A stretch of DNA of 64,000 nt from Nocardioides insulae DSM 17944 (GTDB taxonomy: Bacteria; Actinomycetota; Actinomycetes; Propionibacteriales; Nocardioidaceae): positions 68,909 through 132,908 of the forward strand of contig NZ_AUGU01000015.1 in assembly GCF_000422825.1 (NCBI RefSeq). Reading direction: 5' to 3'. Of this stretch, positions 26,240 to 33,285 are shown in pieces (positions within the stretch are counted from its first letter, which is position 1; each line of letters starts with the position of its first letter). The position numbers and the translations under genes are program-made. The notes under the pieces are model-generated. The model was not told the DNA's origin, did no database searches, and saw only the letters and a program-made list of their open reading frames with translations.

Positions 26240-26312
26240 GCCGGTGAAAATACCGGTCCCGCCCAGACACCGTCGGCCTCGCCCGGGCGTGCGGGGTTGG
26301 TAGCCTCGGCGC

Positions 26313-26570
26313 ATGACCACGGCAGATGGCCCCTCCGCCCTCGAGCACGAGATCGAAGAGGCGCGCGAGCAACTCGCGACCACCATCGATCAGCTCCTCT
26401 ACCGCGCCAACCCGAAGACGATCGCGAATCGTCAGCTGGCCGCGGTGAAGGCGAAGTTCGTCGACGAGGAGACCGGGGAGCCGCGCACCGACAACATCCT
26501 CAAGGTCGCCGGCACGGTGGCCGGGGTGATCACGGTGATCGTGGTGCTGCGTAAACTGTCCCGGCGCTGA
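26313..26570 (+). CDS. DUF3618 family membrane-anchored protein
   Basis: 85 aa. The conserved N-terminal part LEHEIEEAREQLATTIDQL is the DUF3618 helix found across actinobacteria. A short loop region (KAKFVDEETGEPR) follows, then one C-terminal membrane helix ILKVAGTVAGVITVIVVL with basic residues RKLSRR at the end. Function is not known; family members are often close to Bcp-type peroxiredoxin genes. The TAGCCT box at 26301-26306 lies 6 nt before the ATG, indicating a leaderless mRNA. Confidence 0.85.
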   Translation: MTTADGPSALEHEIEEAREQLATTIDQLLYRANPKTIANRQLAAVKAKFVDEETGEPRTDNILKVAGTVAGVITVIVVLRKLSRR

Positions 26571-26622
26571 GGGCCGGAGCGGCCCGCGCCGCGATCTGTT
26601 CATCCCTCCCAGAGAGCACCGC

Positions 26623-26946
26623 ATGACCGAGAAGACGCCGATCAAGATGCTGCACGACCGCATCCTCGTGGACCTCGACAAGGAGGCCGGCGAGCGGCGT
26701 TCCGCCGGTGGCATCGTCATCCCGGCCACGGCTGCGATGGGCGCGCGTCGGCTCAGCTGGTCCAAGGTGGTCGCGGTCGGTCCGCACGCCCGCGCCGTCG
26801 AGGTCGGTGACACCGTCCTGTTCGACGCTGACGACAAGGCCGAGGTCGAGGTGTCCGGTCAGGTCTACATCCTGATGCGGGAGCGCGACATCCACGCGGT
26901 CGCCGCTGACCGGGTCGCCGACAGCGACACCGGTCTTTACCTGTAG
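26623..26946 (+). CDS. Stand-alone GroES-like co-chaperonin
   Basis: 107 aa GroES-fold protein (MLHDRILVDLDKEAGERRSAGGIVIPATA, then KVVAVGPHARAVEVGDTVLFDADDKAEVEV and YILMRERDIHAV). Ordinary GroES precedes groEL; no groEL is nearby here, and the segment that forms the mobile loop (GERRSAGGIVIPATAAMGARR) differs from housekeeping GroES. It may be a divergent paralogue that works with a distant GroEL or has a separate role. Upstream it lies 52 nt after the DUF3618 gene with a weak GGGAG-like ribosome site; downstream it is convergent with the kinase gene. Confidence 0.85.
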   Translation: MTEKTPIKMLHDRILVDLDKEAGERRSAGGIVIPATAAMGARRLSWSKVVAVGPHARAVEVGDTVLFDADDKAEVEVSGQVYILMRERDIHAVAADRVADSDTGLYL

Positions 26947-26964
26947 CCGACCTCCGGGTCGCGC

Positions 26965-27801
26965 TCAGCCGAGCGTCGCGAGGCACACCTCGCGGACCCG
27001 TGCCAGGGTGGGCCGGCGTTCGGCGTCGAGCGCGACGCATGCGATCAGCAGCTGCGCCAGCTCCTCCGGTACGCCGGGCAGCCGGTCCGGCGCGCGCGGC
27101 AGGGGCCGGTGGATCAGGGGGATCCGGCGGCGGGTCTCCCAGGTGGCCTCCTCACCGAAGGGTAGGTCACCGGTGAGGCACTCCAGGAGGGTGACGCCGA
27201 GGCCGAAGACGTCACTGGCGGGCGAGAGCCCGCGGCCCAGTGCCTGTTCGGGCGAGAGATAGCCGCGGGTGCCCGCGCCCGGCCGCCCCTCGCCGGCGGG
27301 CCCGGCCAGGCTGAGGTCGATCAGCACCGCCTGGCCGCCCCGGACCACCACGTTGGCCGGCTTGACGTCCAGGTGCAGCCAGCCGTGACGGTGCAGGTAT
27401 CCCAGCACCGACGCCAGCTGGAGCGCGAGCTGGGCGACGTCGCCCGGTGCCAGCGGATGCTCCTCGGCGACGGCGTCGAGGGTGGCTCCGCTGAGCGTCT
27501 CCAGCACGATCGCCGGGCGTGGGACCTCCACCACGTCGAAGCCCCGCACCAGGTGCGGGTGGGCCAGGGAGGTGACCAGTCGGCCCTCCTGGAGGGTCGC
27601 CCGGACCACCCGCGGTTCGTGCATCCGGTCCGGCCTGAGGATCTTGACGACGACGCGGCACTCGCGCTCCTCGTCCCAGGCGTCGTAGGTGTCGAGGCGG
27701 CGGCCGTGGGCGAGCAGGTCCACGACCCGGTAGCCGGGCAGCAGCTCCTCACCCGCGGCGACGGGCGCGAAGCCAGGGGAGCGGCGCGACCGGGAGTTCA
27801 C
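26965..27801 (-). CDS. Ser/Thr protein kinase-like protein, soluble, variant motifs
   Basis: 278 aa, a single protein-kinase domain with no membrane helix or extra domain. The glycine-rich loop is unusual (LLAHGRRLDTYDAWD) but the lysine strand VVVKIL is present. The catalytic loop reads HLDVKPANVVV (HxDxKxxN kept), the DFG position is IDLSLAG (Asp kept, Phe-Gly lost) and the APE-like motif is YLSPEQAL. DVFGLGVTLLECLTGDLPF completes the C-lobe. So it has the Asp, Lys and Asn needed for phosphotransfer but deviates at the nucleotide loop and DFG. The GTG overlaps the ABC exporter stop by 4 bp; it is third in the operon with the Arg-rich peptide. Confidence 0.85.
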   Translation of the reverse strand: MNSRSRRSPGFAPVAAGEELLPGYRVVDLLAHGRRLDTYDAWDEERECRVVVKILRPDRMHEPRVVRATLQEGRLVTSLAHPHLVRGFDVVEVPRPAIVLETLSGATLDAVAEEHPLAPGDVAQLALQLASVLGYLHRHGWLHLDVKPANVVVRGGQAVLIDLSLAGPAGEGRPGAGTRGYLSPEQALGRGLSPASDVFGLGVTLLECLTGDLPFGEEATWETRRRIPLIHRPLPRAPDRLPGVPEELAQLLIACVALDAERRPTLARVREVCLATLG

Positions 27802-29609
27802 GGCGCCGGCTCCGTGGCGGTTCCAGCCGGTTCGGACGGGGCGAGGAGGTCACCGAGGGCGACCACCCGGTCGACGTAGGGCAGCACCCGCGGGTCGTGG
27901 GTCATCACCAGCACCGTTCGGTGCGTCCCGTCCGCGACGCGGAGCAGGGCCTGGAGGAAGCGCTCCGCCGCTGCGTCGTCCAGACCGGTGGTGGGTTCGT
28001 CGAGCACCATCACTGGAGCACCTCTCAGGAGGGCCCGCGCGAGGGCGAGCCGTTGTCGTTGTCCACCGGAGATGAGCCGGCCGCGCTGGCCGACCCGGGT
28101 GTCGTAGCCCTCGGGCAGCCCGGTGACGAAGTCGTCGGCGTCGGCGGTGCGTGCCGCCGTCCGGACCTCCGCCTCGGTCGCGTCGGGTCGGGCGAGCGCG
28201 ATGTTCGCCCGCACGCTGGCGTCGAGCAGGAGCGTCTCCTGCATCACGACCGAGACCTGGTCGCGCACCGAGCACGCGGTGCGCTCGGCGAGGTCCTGAT
28301 CGTCGATCAGCACGCGCCCACGGTCCGGTGCGAGCTGACGGGTGAGCAGCCGGACCAGGGTGGACTTGCCGCTCCCGCTCGCTCCGGTCACGGCGACCGC
28401 GGCGCCGGCCGGGATCAACAGGTCCAGGCCGCTCAGGGCCGGGCGAGGTCCGCCCGGATAGGTCGCACGGACCCCCTCGAAGCGGATCTCCCCACCCCGG
28501 ACCACGAGCGGCCGCGCGTCAGGTACGTCGCCGGGGGGCTCCTGGTCGAGCAGTTCGACGACCCGCTCGATCCCGGCCGTCGCGGAGAACAGGGAGGGCA
28601 GCAGATCGGAGAGTTCCTGGACCGGTCGGTAGCACTGGACCAGCAGGGTCATGAACGCGAGCAGGCCGCCCAAGGTCAGCCGATCGGTGGAGAGGGCCCA
28701 CACCCCCATGCCGACGACCAGCAGGATCCCGGCCAGTTCGATCAGGTCGACCAGGGGAAGGAAAACCCCGCGGACCTTGCTGCCCGACAGCTCCGCGTCC
28801 GCGATCGCCCGGTTCTGCCGGTGGTAGCCGGCCACGGCGTCGTCCTGGGCGCCGTAGACCTGCATCAGGGTGGCGTTGGCCAGGCTCTCCTCGGTGACGG
28901 AGGCGAGCGACCCGCCGCGGCGGCGGCGCTCGCGCGAGACATCCTTGGCGAAGCGGGCGAACCGTGAGGAGACCAGGGCCAGGGCGGGTGCGGCGAGCAG
29001 GGAGGCGAGGGCCAGCTCCCATTGCAGCCAGAAGAGCGCGCCGACCAGCAGGACCAGCCGGATCACGGCGCCGAGACCCGCGGTGAGGTGCCCGACCATG
29101 AACCGTTCGACGGTCGCGATGTCGGTGGTCAGCCGGGAGAGTACGTCGCCGAGCCGGCGGTGGTCGTGGACATGGGAGGGCAGGGCGAGCACGTGGGCGA
29201 ACACGTCGCGCCGCAGGTCGACCAGGAAGCGCTGCGAGATCCAGGTCGCCAGGTAGTCGTCGAAGGCCGAGACGAGGCCCGAGAGGAGGTTGAGCCCGAC
29301 GTACCCGACGGCCAGGACGAGCAGGGTTGCCCACAGCAGCGCGAGCGGCTCACCACCGGCCGCCGGGACGAGAACGTCGTCGACCAGCCGTTGGAAGAGC
29401 AGGATCTCGGCGATCTCGATCAGCGGGATGATTGCGAGCAGGCACAGGCTCAGCAGCAGCCACCACCGCAGCGGGCGCATCCTGGGCCAGAACCGCCGGA
29501 ACACCTCGGCGAGGGTCAGGCCGGTCGCGTGCGCGACGAAGGGAGCCTCGTCCCGTTCCGGCCGTAGCCACGCGGCGAGCCGCTGCCACCATCGGCGCAT
29601 GTCGTCCAT
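27798..29609 (-). CDS. ABC exporter (fused membrane and ATPase domains)
   Basis: 603 aa half-transporter of the lipid/peptide/drug exporter type. About 330 N-terminal residues contain six helices (WLLLSLCLLAIIPLIEIAEILLF, LLWATLLVLAVGYVGLNLL, others). The C-terminal ATPase has Walker A GASGSGKST, Q-loop VVMQETLLL, signature ISGGQRQRLALARALL, Walker B VMVLDEPTTGLD and switch histidine THD. No C39 peptidase domain is fused, so it would not itself cleave a double-Gly leader. It lies between the Arg-rich peptide gene (strong hairpin between) and the kinase gene (4-bp overlap). Peptide export is a reasonable inference; a lipid or drug substrate is equally possible from the family. Confidence 0.9.
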   Translation of the reverse strand: MDDMRRWWQRLAAWLRPERDEAPFVAHATGLTLAEVFRRFWPRMRPLRWWLLLSLCLLAIIPLIEIAEILLFQRLVDDVLVPAAGGEPLALLWATLLVLAVGYVGLNLLSGLVSAFDDYLATWISQRFLVDLRRDVFAHVLALPSHVHDHRRLGDVLSRLTTDIATVERFMVGHLTAGLGAVIRLVLLVGALFWLQWELALASLLAAPALALVSSRFARFAKDVSRERRRRGGSLASVTEESLANATLMQVYGAQDDAVAGYHRQNRAIADAELSGSKVRGVFLPLVDLIELAGILLVVGMGVWALSTDRLTLGGLLAFMTLLVQCYRPVQELSDLLPSLFSATAGIERVVELLDQEPPGDVPDARPLVVRGGEIRFEGVRATYPGGPRPALSGLDLLIPAGAAVAVTGASGSGKSTLVRLLTRQLAPDRGRVLIDDQDLAERTACSVRDQVSVVMQETLLLDASVRANIALARPDATEAEVRTAARTADADDFVTGLPEGYDTRVGQRGRLISGGQRQRLALARALLRGAPVMVLDEPTTGLDDAAAERFLQALLRVADGTHRTVLVMTHDPRVLPYVDRVVALGDLLAPSEPAGTATEPAP

Positions 29610-29620
29610 CCCTGGGAAGG

Positions 29621-29654
29621 GACAGGTGGGGCTCGATGTCGAGCCCCACCTGTC
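29621..29654 (-). terminator. Intercistronic hairpin between peptide gene and ABC exporter
   Basis: Perfect 16-bp stem (GACAGGTGGGGCTCGA and its complement) with a 2-nt loop, 21 nt after the peptide stop and 12 nt before the exporter start. It has no U-run on the minus-strand transcript, so it probably attenuates or stabilises the mRNA rather than fully terminating it. It would leave more peptide message than exporter message. Confidence 0.65.
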
Positions 29655-29675
29655 GCTCGTGTCGGGCGCGGAACC

Positions 29676-29819
29676 TCAGCTGCTGCGCGAGCGGCTGCGG
29701 TTGCGGTTGCGCCGCCGCCGGCGACGACGCCGGCGGCGGTCGTCGCTTCGGCTGCGCGAGTTCGCCCTCGCGGCCAGCCGGGCGGGCTGAAGTGCGGTGA
29801 AAAGGCCTGAGCTGGGCAT
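29676..29819 (-). CDS. Small Arg/Ser-rich peptide (candidate exported or modified peptide)
   Basis: 47 aa, not recognised. A short N-terminal part, MPSSGLFTALQPARLAARAN, is followed by SRSRSDD, ten consecutive arginines and NRNRSRSRSS. A strong AGAAGGAGG ribosome site sits 7 nt before the ATG, and the ten arginines use mixed codons (CGC, CGG, CGT), so selection is on the protein rather than on a DNA repeat. The first codons (TCA, CTT, GCA) are less GC-rich than neighbours. Downstream in the same direction come a hairpin, an ABC exporter and a kinase. The RS dipeptides are a conceivable kinase target. It could alternatively be a nucleic-acid-binding mini-protein. Confidence 0.7.
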   Translation of the reverse strand: MPSSGLFTALQPARLAARANSRSRSDDRRRRRRRRRRNRNRSRSRSS

Positions 29820-29838
29820 TGCATCCTCCTTCTGCCGG

Positions 29839-29859
29839 GATCGGGGCGCCTCCCCGATC
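29839..29859 (-). promoter_or_regulatory. Hairpin in 5' leader of peptide gene
   Basis: Eight-base arms GATCGGGG and CCCCGATC around CGCCT, ending 10 nt before the peptide gene's ribosome site. It may tune translation. A further 7-bp hairpin (GGGGTCG/CGACCCC) lies upstream at 29936-29954. No clear promoter hexamers were found in this 200-bp leader. Confidence 0.45.
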
Positions 29860-30014
29860 GCGAGCACCACGCTGCCGAGTGCAGGTGGGAGGGGGATGAG
29901 GTGCCGATGAGAGGACCCTCATGCTGGGGTCGAGTGACGACCCCTGACCTTGACGTGCCCCGGGACCGGACGGAACCGGGCGGCGTGGACGTGCAGCGGC
30001 CGAGCGGAAGGTGT

Positions 30015-30040
30015 TCGCCCCCAGGGTCCGTCGGGGGCGA
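30015..30040 (-). terminator. Second hairpin downstream of tRNA-Lys
   Basis: Arms TCGCCCCC and GGGGGCGA around an 8-nt loop plus TC. It lies just beyond the main tRNA-Lys terminator on the minus strand, so the two may act in tandem. Confidence 0.5.
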
Positions 30041-30048
30041 GATGCGAA

Positions 30049-30079
30049 AAGGTCACAGACCCGGGGGGTCTGTGACCTT
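30049..30079 (-). terminator. Rho-independent terminator of tRNA-Lys (downstream copy)
   Basis: Perfect 12-bp stem AAGGTCACAGAC / GTCTGTGACCTT with a 7-nt loop. On the minus-strand transcript it ends in CCTTTTCG, giving the expected U-run right after the stem. Confidence 0.85.
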
Positions 30080-30084
30080 CGAAG

Positions 30085-30160
<76 letters not shown>

Positions 30161-30264
30161 ATGCTCAAGCGATCTGAACATTACCAGCGGGTGGCCGGTG
30201 GGCGTTAATCCCGAGGCGGGGCCGCTGGGCCCGCCCGAGTGTGTCGAGTGGTGGTGCGGGGACG

Positions 30265-30297
30265 ACGAAGGCCGGCCCTGGGGGAGCCGGCCTTCGT
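30265..30297 (-). terminator. Terminator of upstream tRNA-Lys copy
   Basis: Perfect 12-bp stem ACGAAGGCCGGC / GCCGGCCTTCGT with a 9-nt loop, 3 nt after the tRNA 3' end on the minus strand. Confidence 0.75.
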
Positions 30298-30300
30298 GGG

Positions 30301-30376
<76 letters not shown>

Positions 30377-30436
30377 ATGTGCTGCGTCGCAGACTTTAGC
30401 AAGCGGACCGGCGCCCCACCCAATCGGCAGCGGCTC

Positions 30437-32128
30437 TCACTGCGGGACCAGATCCAGATGCGGCCAGGCAGCGGTGTCCCGCAGCAACTGCCGGTCGTGG
30501 GTGGCGATCACGACGGCGGCGCCGGTCGTCGCCAGCGCCTCGGTGAGGTCGTCGACCAGGGTGGCGGAGAGGTGGTTGGTGGGCTCGTCCAGGAGCAGGA
30601 CGTCGGGTCGGGTGGCCAGCTGCAGAGCCAGGTCGAGCCGACGCTGTTGTCCGGTCGAGAGCCGGCGTACGGGCGTGTCCCAAGCGCGTTGGTCGAGCAG
30701 CCCGAGGGACCGTGCCGGGACCTGCTCCGCGCTGCCGAGCACTCCGTGGGCCACCGATGACTCGGTGTAGGCGCGGTAGGCGTCGGCGGCGGTGCCCCGT
30801 CGATGGGGCGCCCCCTCCTGACCCAGTAGCGCCACCCGCACGTCCCGGGCGCGGTGCACCTCTCCTTCGGTCGGGGCGAGGTGACCCGCGAGCAGGTGGA
30901 GCAGGGTCGACTTGCCGGCGCCGTTGGGCCCGGTGAGGAGCAGCCGGGAACCTGCCTCCAGGTCGAGGGACACCATCGGGTCGAGCCGTCCGACGAGTCG
31001 TACCCGGTCGGCCCGGAGGAGGGTGCGCCCGGGCTGGGGGCACAGGTCTGGCAGGGCGAACTCGGGCGGCGGTGCCGGGATGTCCACGCGGGCGGCCTCG
31101 AGCGCGTCCTGGCGGCGGCGCACCGCCTGGAGGAGCCCCGGCGCGTGCGACTGCCGCTGGTGCTTCCCCGTGCCCTTGGCCGGTCGCCAGCCGGTGGACA
31201 GTCGCGCCTCCGCCTGCCCCGCGGCCCGTTCGAGGCGGTCCCGCTCGAGCAGCTGGGCGTCGTACTCCTGCTGCCACCGGGCACGCTCCCGGTGACGGCC
31301 CTCGAGTACGCCGGCGTAGCCGCCGCCGTACACCCGTGGACGCCCGTCGAAGGTGGGGTCGAGGTCGAGCACGTCGGTGGCGACGTCGTGGAGGAGGGCG
31401 CGGTCATGGCTCACCAGCACCACGCCGCCGCAGTGCTCGCGCAGGGCTCGGGTGAGGAAGGCGAGACCGCCGGCGTCGAGGTGGTTGGTCGGTTCGTCCA
31501 GGAGGAGGAAGTCGTGCTCGGCACCGAGGAGGCAGGCCAGCCTGATCCGATAACGCTGGCCCACCGAGAGGGTGTTCAGTGGCCGGTCAGGATCGCGGCA
31601 TGCGTCCAGCGCGGCCAGGGCCTGATCGAGGCGACGTTCGGCGTCCCAGGCCCCGAGCAGGTCCACGGCCTCGAGGGCGGCACTGTAGGACGCCTCGGCC
31701 GTCGTACCGTCTTCGGCGAGGGCCAGGGCCGCCTCGTCGAGCGCCCAGAGGGCAGTCCGAGCCTCGGTCAGGGTGGCCTCGAGCAGGTCGCCGACGCGTC
31801 GGTGCCGTGGCGCCGGCAGGTCCTGGTCGACCAGGCCGAGGGTGCCGAGGCGGCGGACCGCCCCCTCGTCGGGGGTCAGCCGGCCGGCGAGGGCGTGGAT
31901 CAGGGTGGTCTTGCCGCGACCGTTGTCGCCGACGACGGCCCACCGCTCGCCCGGGGAGACCCGGAGGGTGGCGCCGGTGATGACGCGATGGCCGCCCCGG
32001 TGCACGGTCAGCTCGGTGGCGACCAGCTGGGCGCGGCCGCCGGCCGGCAGGGTGAGGTGGCGTTCCGCGGCTCGCTCGGGCTCGGCGGAGGGGTGGGGCC
32101 CGACGGGGTCGGGGGAGGAGAGGGGCAA
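30437..32128 (-). CDS. ABC-F ATPase, probable ribosome-protection resistance type
   Basis: 563 aa with two ABC domains and no membrane helices. First domain: Walker A GDNGRGKTT, signature LSVGQRYR, Walker B FLLLDEPTNHLD. Second: GPNGAGKST, LSTGQQRR, VLLLDEPTNHLS. The linker (about 250-330) is charged and helical (RARWQQEYDAQLLERDRLERAAGQAEARLSTG), as expected for the interdomain arm that reaches the ribosomal peptidyl-transferase centre. Signatures VGQ/TGQ instead of SGGE resemble actinomycete macrolide/lincosamide ABC-F proteins rather than EttA. The start is a TTG at 32128 with GGAG 6 nt upstream. A leader ORF and rearrangeable hairpins precede it, suggesting antibiotic-induced expression. 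Confidence 0.85.
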   Translation of the reverse strand: MPLSSPDPVGPHPSAEPERAAERHLTLPAGGRAQLVATELTVHRGGHRVITGATLRVSPGERWAVVGDNGRGKTTLIHALAGRLTPDEGAVRRLGTLGLVDQDLPAPRHRRVGDLLEATLTEARTALWALDEAALALAEDGTTAEASYSAALEAVDLLGAWDAERRLDQALAALDACRDPDRPLNTLSVGQRYRIRLACLLGAEHDFLLLDEPTNHLDAGGLAFLTRALREHCGGVVLVSHDRALLHDVATDVLDLDPTFDGRPRVYGGGYAGVLEGRHRERARWQQEYDAQLLERDRLERAAGQAEARLSTGWRPAKGTGKHQRQSHAPGLLQAVRRRQDALEAARVDIPAPPPEFALPDLCPQPGRTLLRADRVRLVGRLDPMVSLDLEAGSRLLLTGPNGAGKSTLLHLLAGHLAPTEGEVHRARDVRVALLGQEGAPHRRGTAADAYRAYTESSVAHGVLGSAEQVPARSLGLLDQRAWDTPVRRLSTGQQRRLDLALQLATRPDVLLLDEPTNHLSATLVDDLTEALATTGAAVVIATHDRQLLRDTAAWPHLDLVPQ

Positions 32129-32147
32129 CGATGCTCCGGTGCTGTGG

Positions 32148-32256
32148 CACGGCGGCGAGGGGCGCGCGCGTACGGGTCGGGAGCCGGAGGCGGAGGGCGC
32201 CGTCCGGCAGGTCGGACCTGCGTGACGGCGGAGCGAGAAGGGGTCGCGCCGCCGTC
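32148..32256 (-). promoter_or_regulatory. Candidate transcription/translation attenuator upstream of ABC-F gene
   Basis: Four pairing segments follow the leader ORF on the minus strand: GACGGCGG (32256-32249, overlapping the leader stop), CCGCCGTC (32231-32224), GACGGC (within 32205-32196) and CGCCGT (within 32157-32148). 1:2 pairs over 8 bp, 2:3 over 6 bp and 3:4 over 6 bp, so 1:2 + 3:4 and 2:3 are mutually exclusive. A ribosome stalled at the end of the leader would cover segment 1 and favour 2:3, freeing the region just before the ABC-F ribosome site. Mechanism is inference. Confidence 0.5.
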
Positions 32257-32293
32257 AGCGGACGGAGCGCAGGCGCATCGAGGCGACGATCAT
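32255..32293 (-). CDS. 12-residue leader peptide of ABC-F gene
   Basis: Short ORF encoding MIVASMRLRSVR, ending 126 nt before the ABC-F start. Its ATG is preceded at exactly 7 nt by TAGGAT (minus strand, 32306-32301), the same leaderless promoter form used by many genes here, so it would be translated from the first base of the transcript. Its stop lies inside the first attenuator stem. An Arg-rich C terminus of this kind is reminiscent of stall-prone leaders of inducible ribosome-resistance genes (known principle); stalling itself is not shown. Confidence 0.6.
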   Translation of the reverse strand: MIVASMRLRSVR

Positions 32294-32348
32294 GGTCCAG
32301 ATCCTAACCGGGACGTGGTGAGGTCTCATCCGGGTTTGCGGCCGCGGC

Positions 32349-33242
32349 TCAGCGATCATCCCCGGCGTCGAGTCGCTTCTGGAAGAAGTGCGTGGCGTAG
32401 GGGTTGTCGTTGTACCGCTCGACGGCGGTGTACCCGGCCCGCTCGTACAACGCGATCGCCTCGGTGAGGGACTCCTGGGTGTCCAGTCGGACGGAGTCGT
32501 GCCCGAGCGCCCGCGCCTCGTCCTCGAGTCGGCGCAGCACCCTGGCGCCGAGGCCGGCACCGCGCCACTCGGGGTGTGCCCACATCCGCTTGATCTCGGC
32601 GACGCCGTCGTCCTCGCGTACGCCGCCCCCGGCCACCGCCGCGCCGTCACTGGTGGCGACCACGAACGCACCGCTCGGGGCGCGCAGCAGGGCGTCCTCG
32701 GCGGGGTCCGGCGGGCCGGGGTCGAAGCCGCCCTCGAAGCGCCGGTCGAGCTCGGCGACGTAGCGTCGCACCACGTCGCGGGCCAGCGGTGAGGCGGGGT
32801 CGACCACGTGGAGTTCGACGGTCGCCGCGCGGACCAGCAGGTCCGCGGTGGCCAGCGCCTCGGTCAACCGGGCGCGCTGCCGTGCGGTGAGCGGAGCGAG
32901 CAGGTCGTGCGCGCGCAACTCCGAGCGCTGCTCGACCTCGTTCCAGACGTCCCGGCCCTCGGGGGTGAGCTCGATCAGGCGGCGGCGACGGTCCTCGGGA
33001 TCCGGTCGCAGGGCGACGTACCCCCGGCGCTCCAGGCCTCGGATCGTGCGGCTGAGGAAGCCCGAGTCGAGCCCCAGCAGGGTGCGGAGATCCTGCACCG
33101 AGGGCACCCCGGCGCCGATCTCGTAGAGCAGGCGGAGCGAGGTGAGTGGCATCCCGAGCCCGAGGAAGGAGTCGTCGAGCGCGCCGATGCGCTGGGTGTA
33201 GCTCCGGTTGAAGCGGCGCAGGACGGAGGTCTGGGCATCCAC
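32349..33242 (-). CDS. MarR-GNAT fusion protein
   Basis: 297 aa with two domains. Residues about 1-140 are a MarR winged helix-turn-helix (PLTSLRLLYEIGAGVPSVQDLRTLLGLDSGFLSRTIRGLERRGYV, wing LRPDPEDRRRRLIELTPEG). Residues about 155-297 are a GNAT acetyltransferase with the acetyl-CoA loop MWAHPEWRGAGLGARVLRRLEDEA and ending ALYERAGYTAVERYNDNPYATHFF. Such fusions are common in actinobacteria and may acetylate a small molecule or protein while repressing a promoter. The GTG at 33242 has TATGAT 6 nt upstream (leaderless). A perfect palindrome overlaps that promoter, strongly suggesting autoregulation. Confidence 0.9.
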   Translation of the reverse strand: MDAQTSVLRRFNRSYTQRIGALDDSFLGLGMPLTSLRLLYEIGAGVPSVQDLRTLLGLDSGFLSRTIRGLERRGYVALRPDPEDRRRRLIELTPEGRDVWNEVEQRSELRAHDLLAPLTARQRARLTEALATADLLVRAATVELHVVDPASPLARDVVRRYVAELDRRFEGGFDPGPPDPAEDALLRAPSGAFVVATSDGAAVAGGGVREDDGVAEIKRMWAHPEWRGAGLGARVLRRLEDEARALGHDSVRLDTQESLTEAIALYERAGYTAVERYNDNPYATHFFQKRLDAGDDR

Positions 33243-33252
33243 ACCGCGATCA

Positions 33253-33272
33253 TAGCTGACTCGGGTCAGCTA
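33253..33272. promoter_or_regulatory. MarR-type operator palindrome
   Basis: Perfect inverted repeat TAGCTGAC-TCGG-GTCAGCTA. It overlaps the last two bases of the TATGAT -10 box (33249-33254) and extends over the -10/-35 spacer of the MarR-GNAT gene. It shares the core CTGAC-N4-GTCAG with the site before the second MarR gene (57502-57515). Confidence 0.75.
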
Positions 33273-33285
33273 AAATCGCTGGATT

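Noticed and set aside
27798..29609. ABC exporter as a bacteriocin peptidase-transporter
   Set aside because: No C39 peptidase domain precedes the membrane domain, so this specific assignment is unsupported.
29350..29922. 190-residue minus-strand frame starting near 29922
   Set aside because: It overlaps the better supported 47-residue peptide gene and the exporter start in another frame and lacks a ribosome site.
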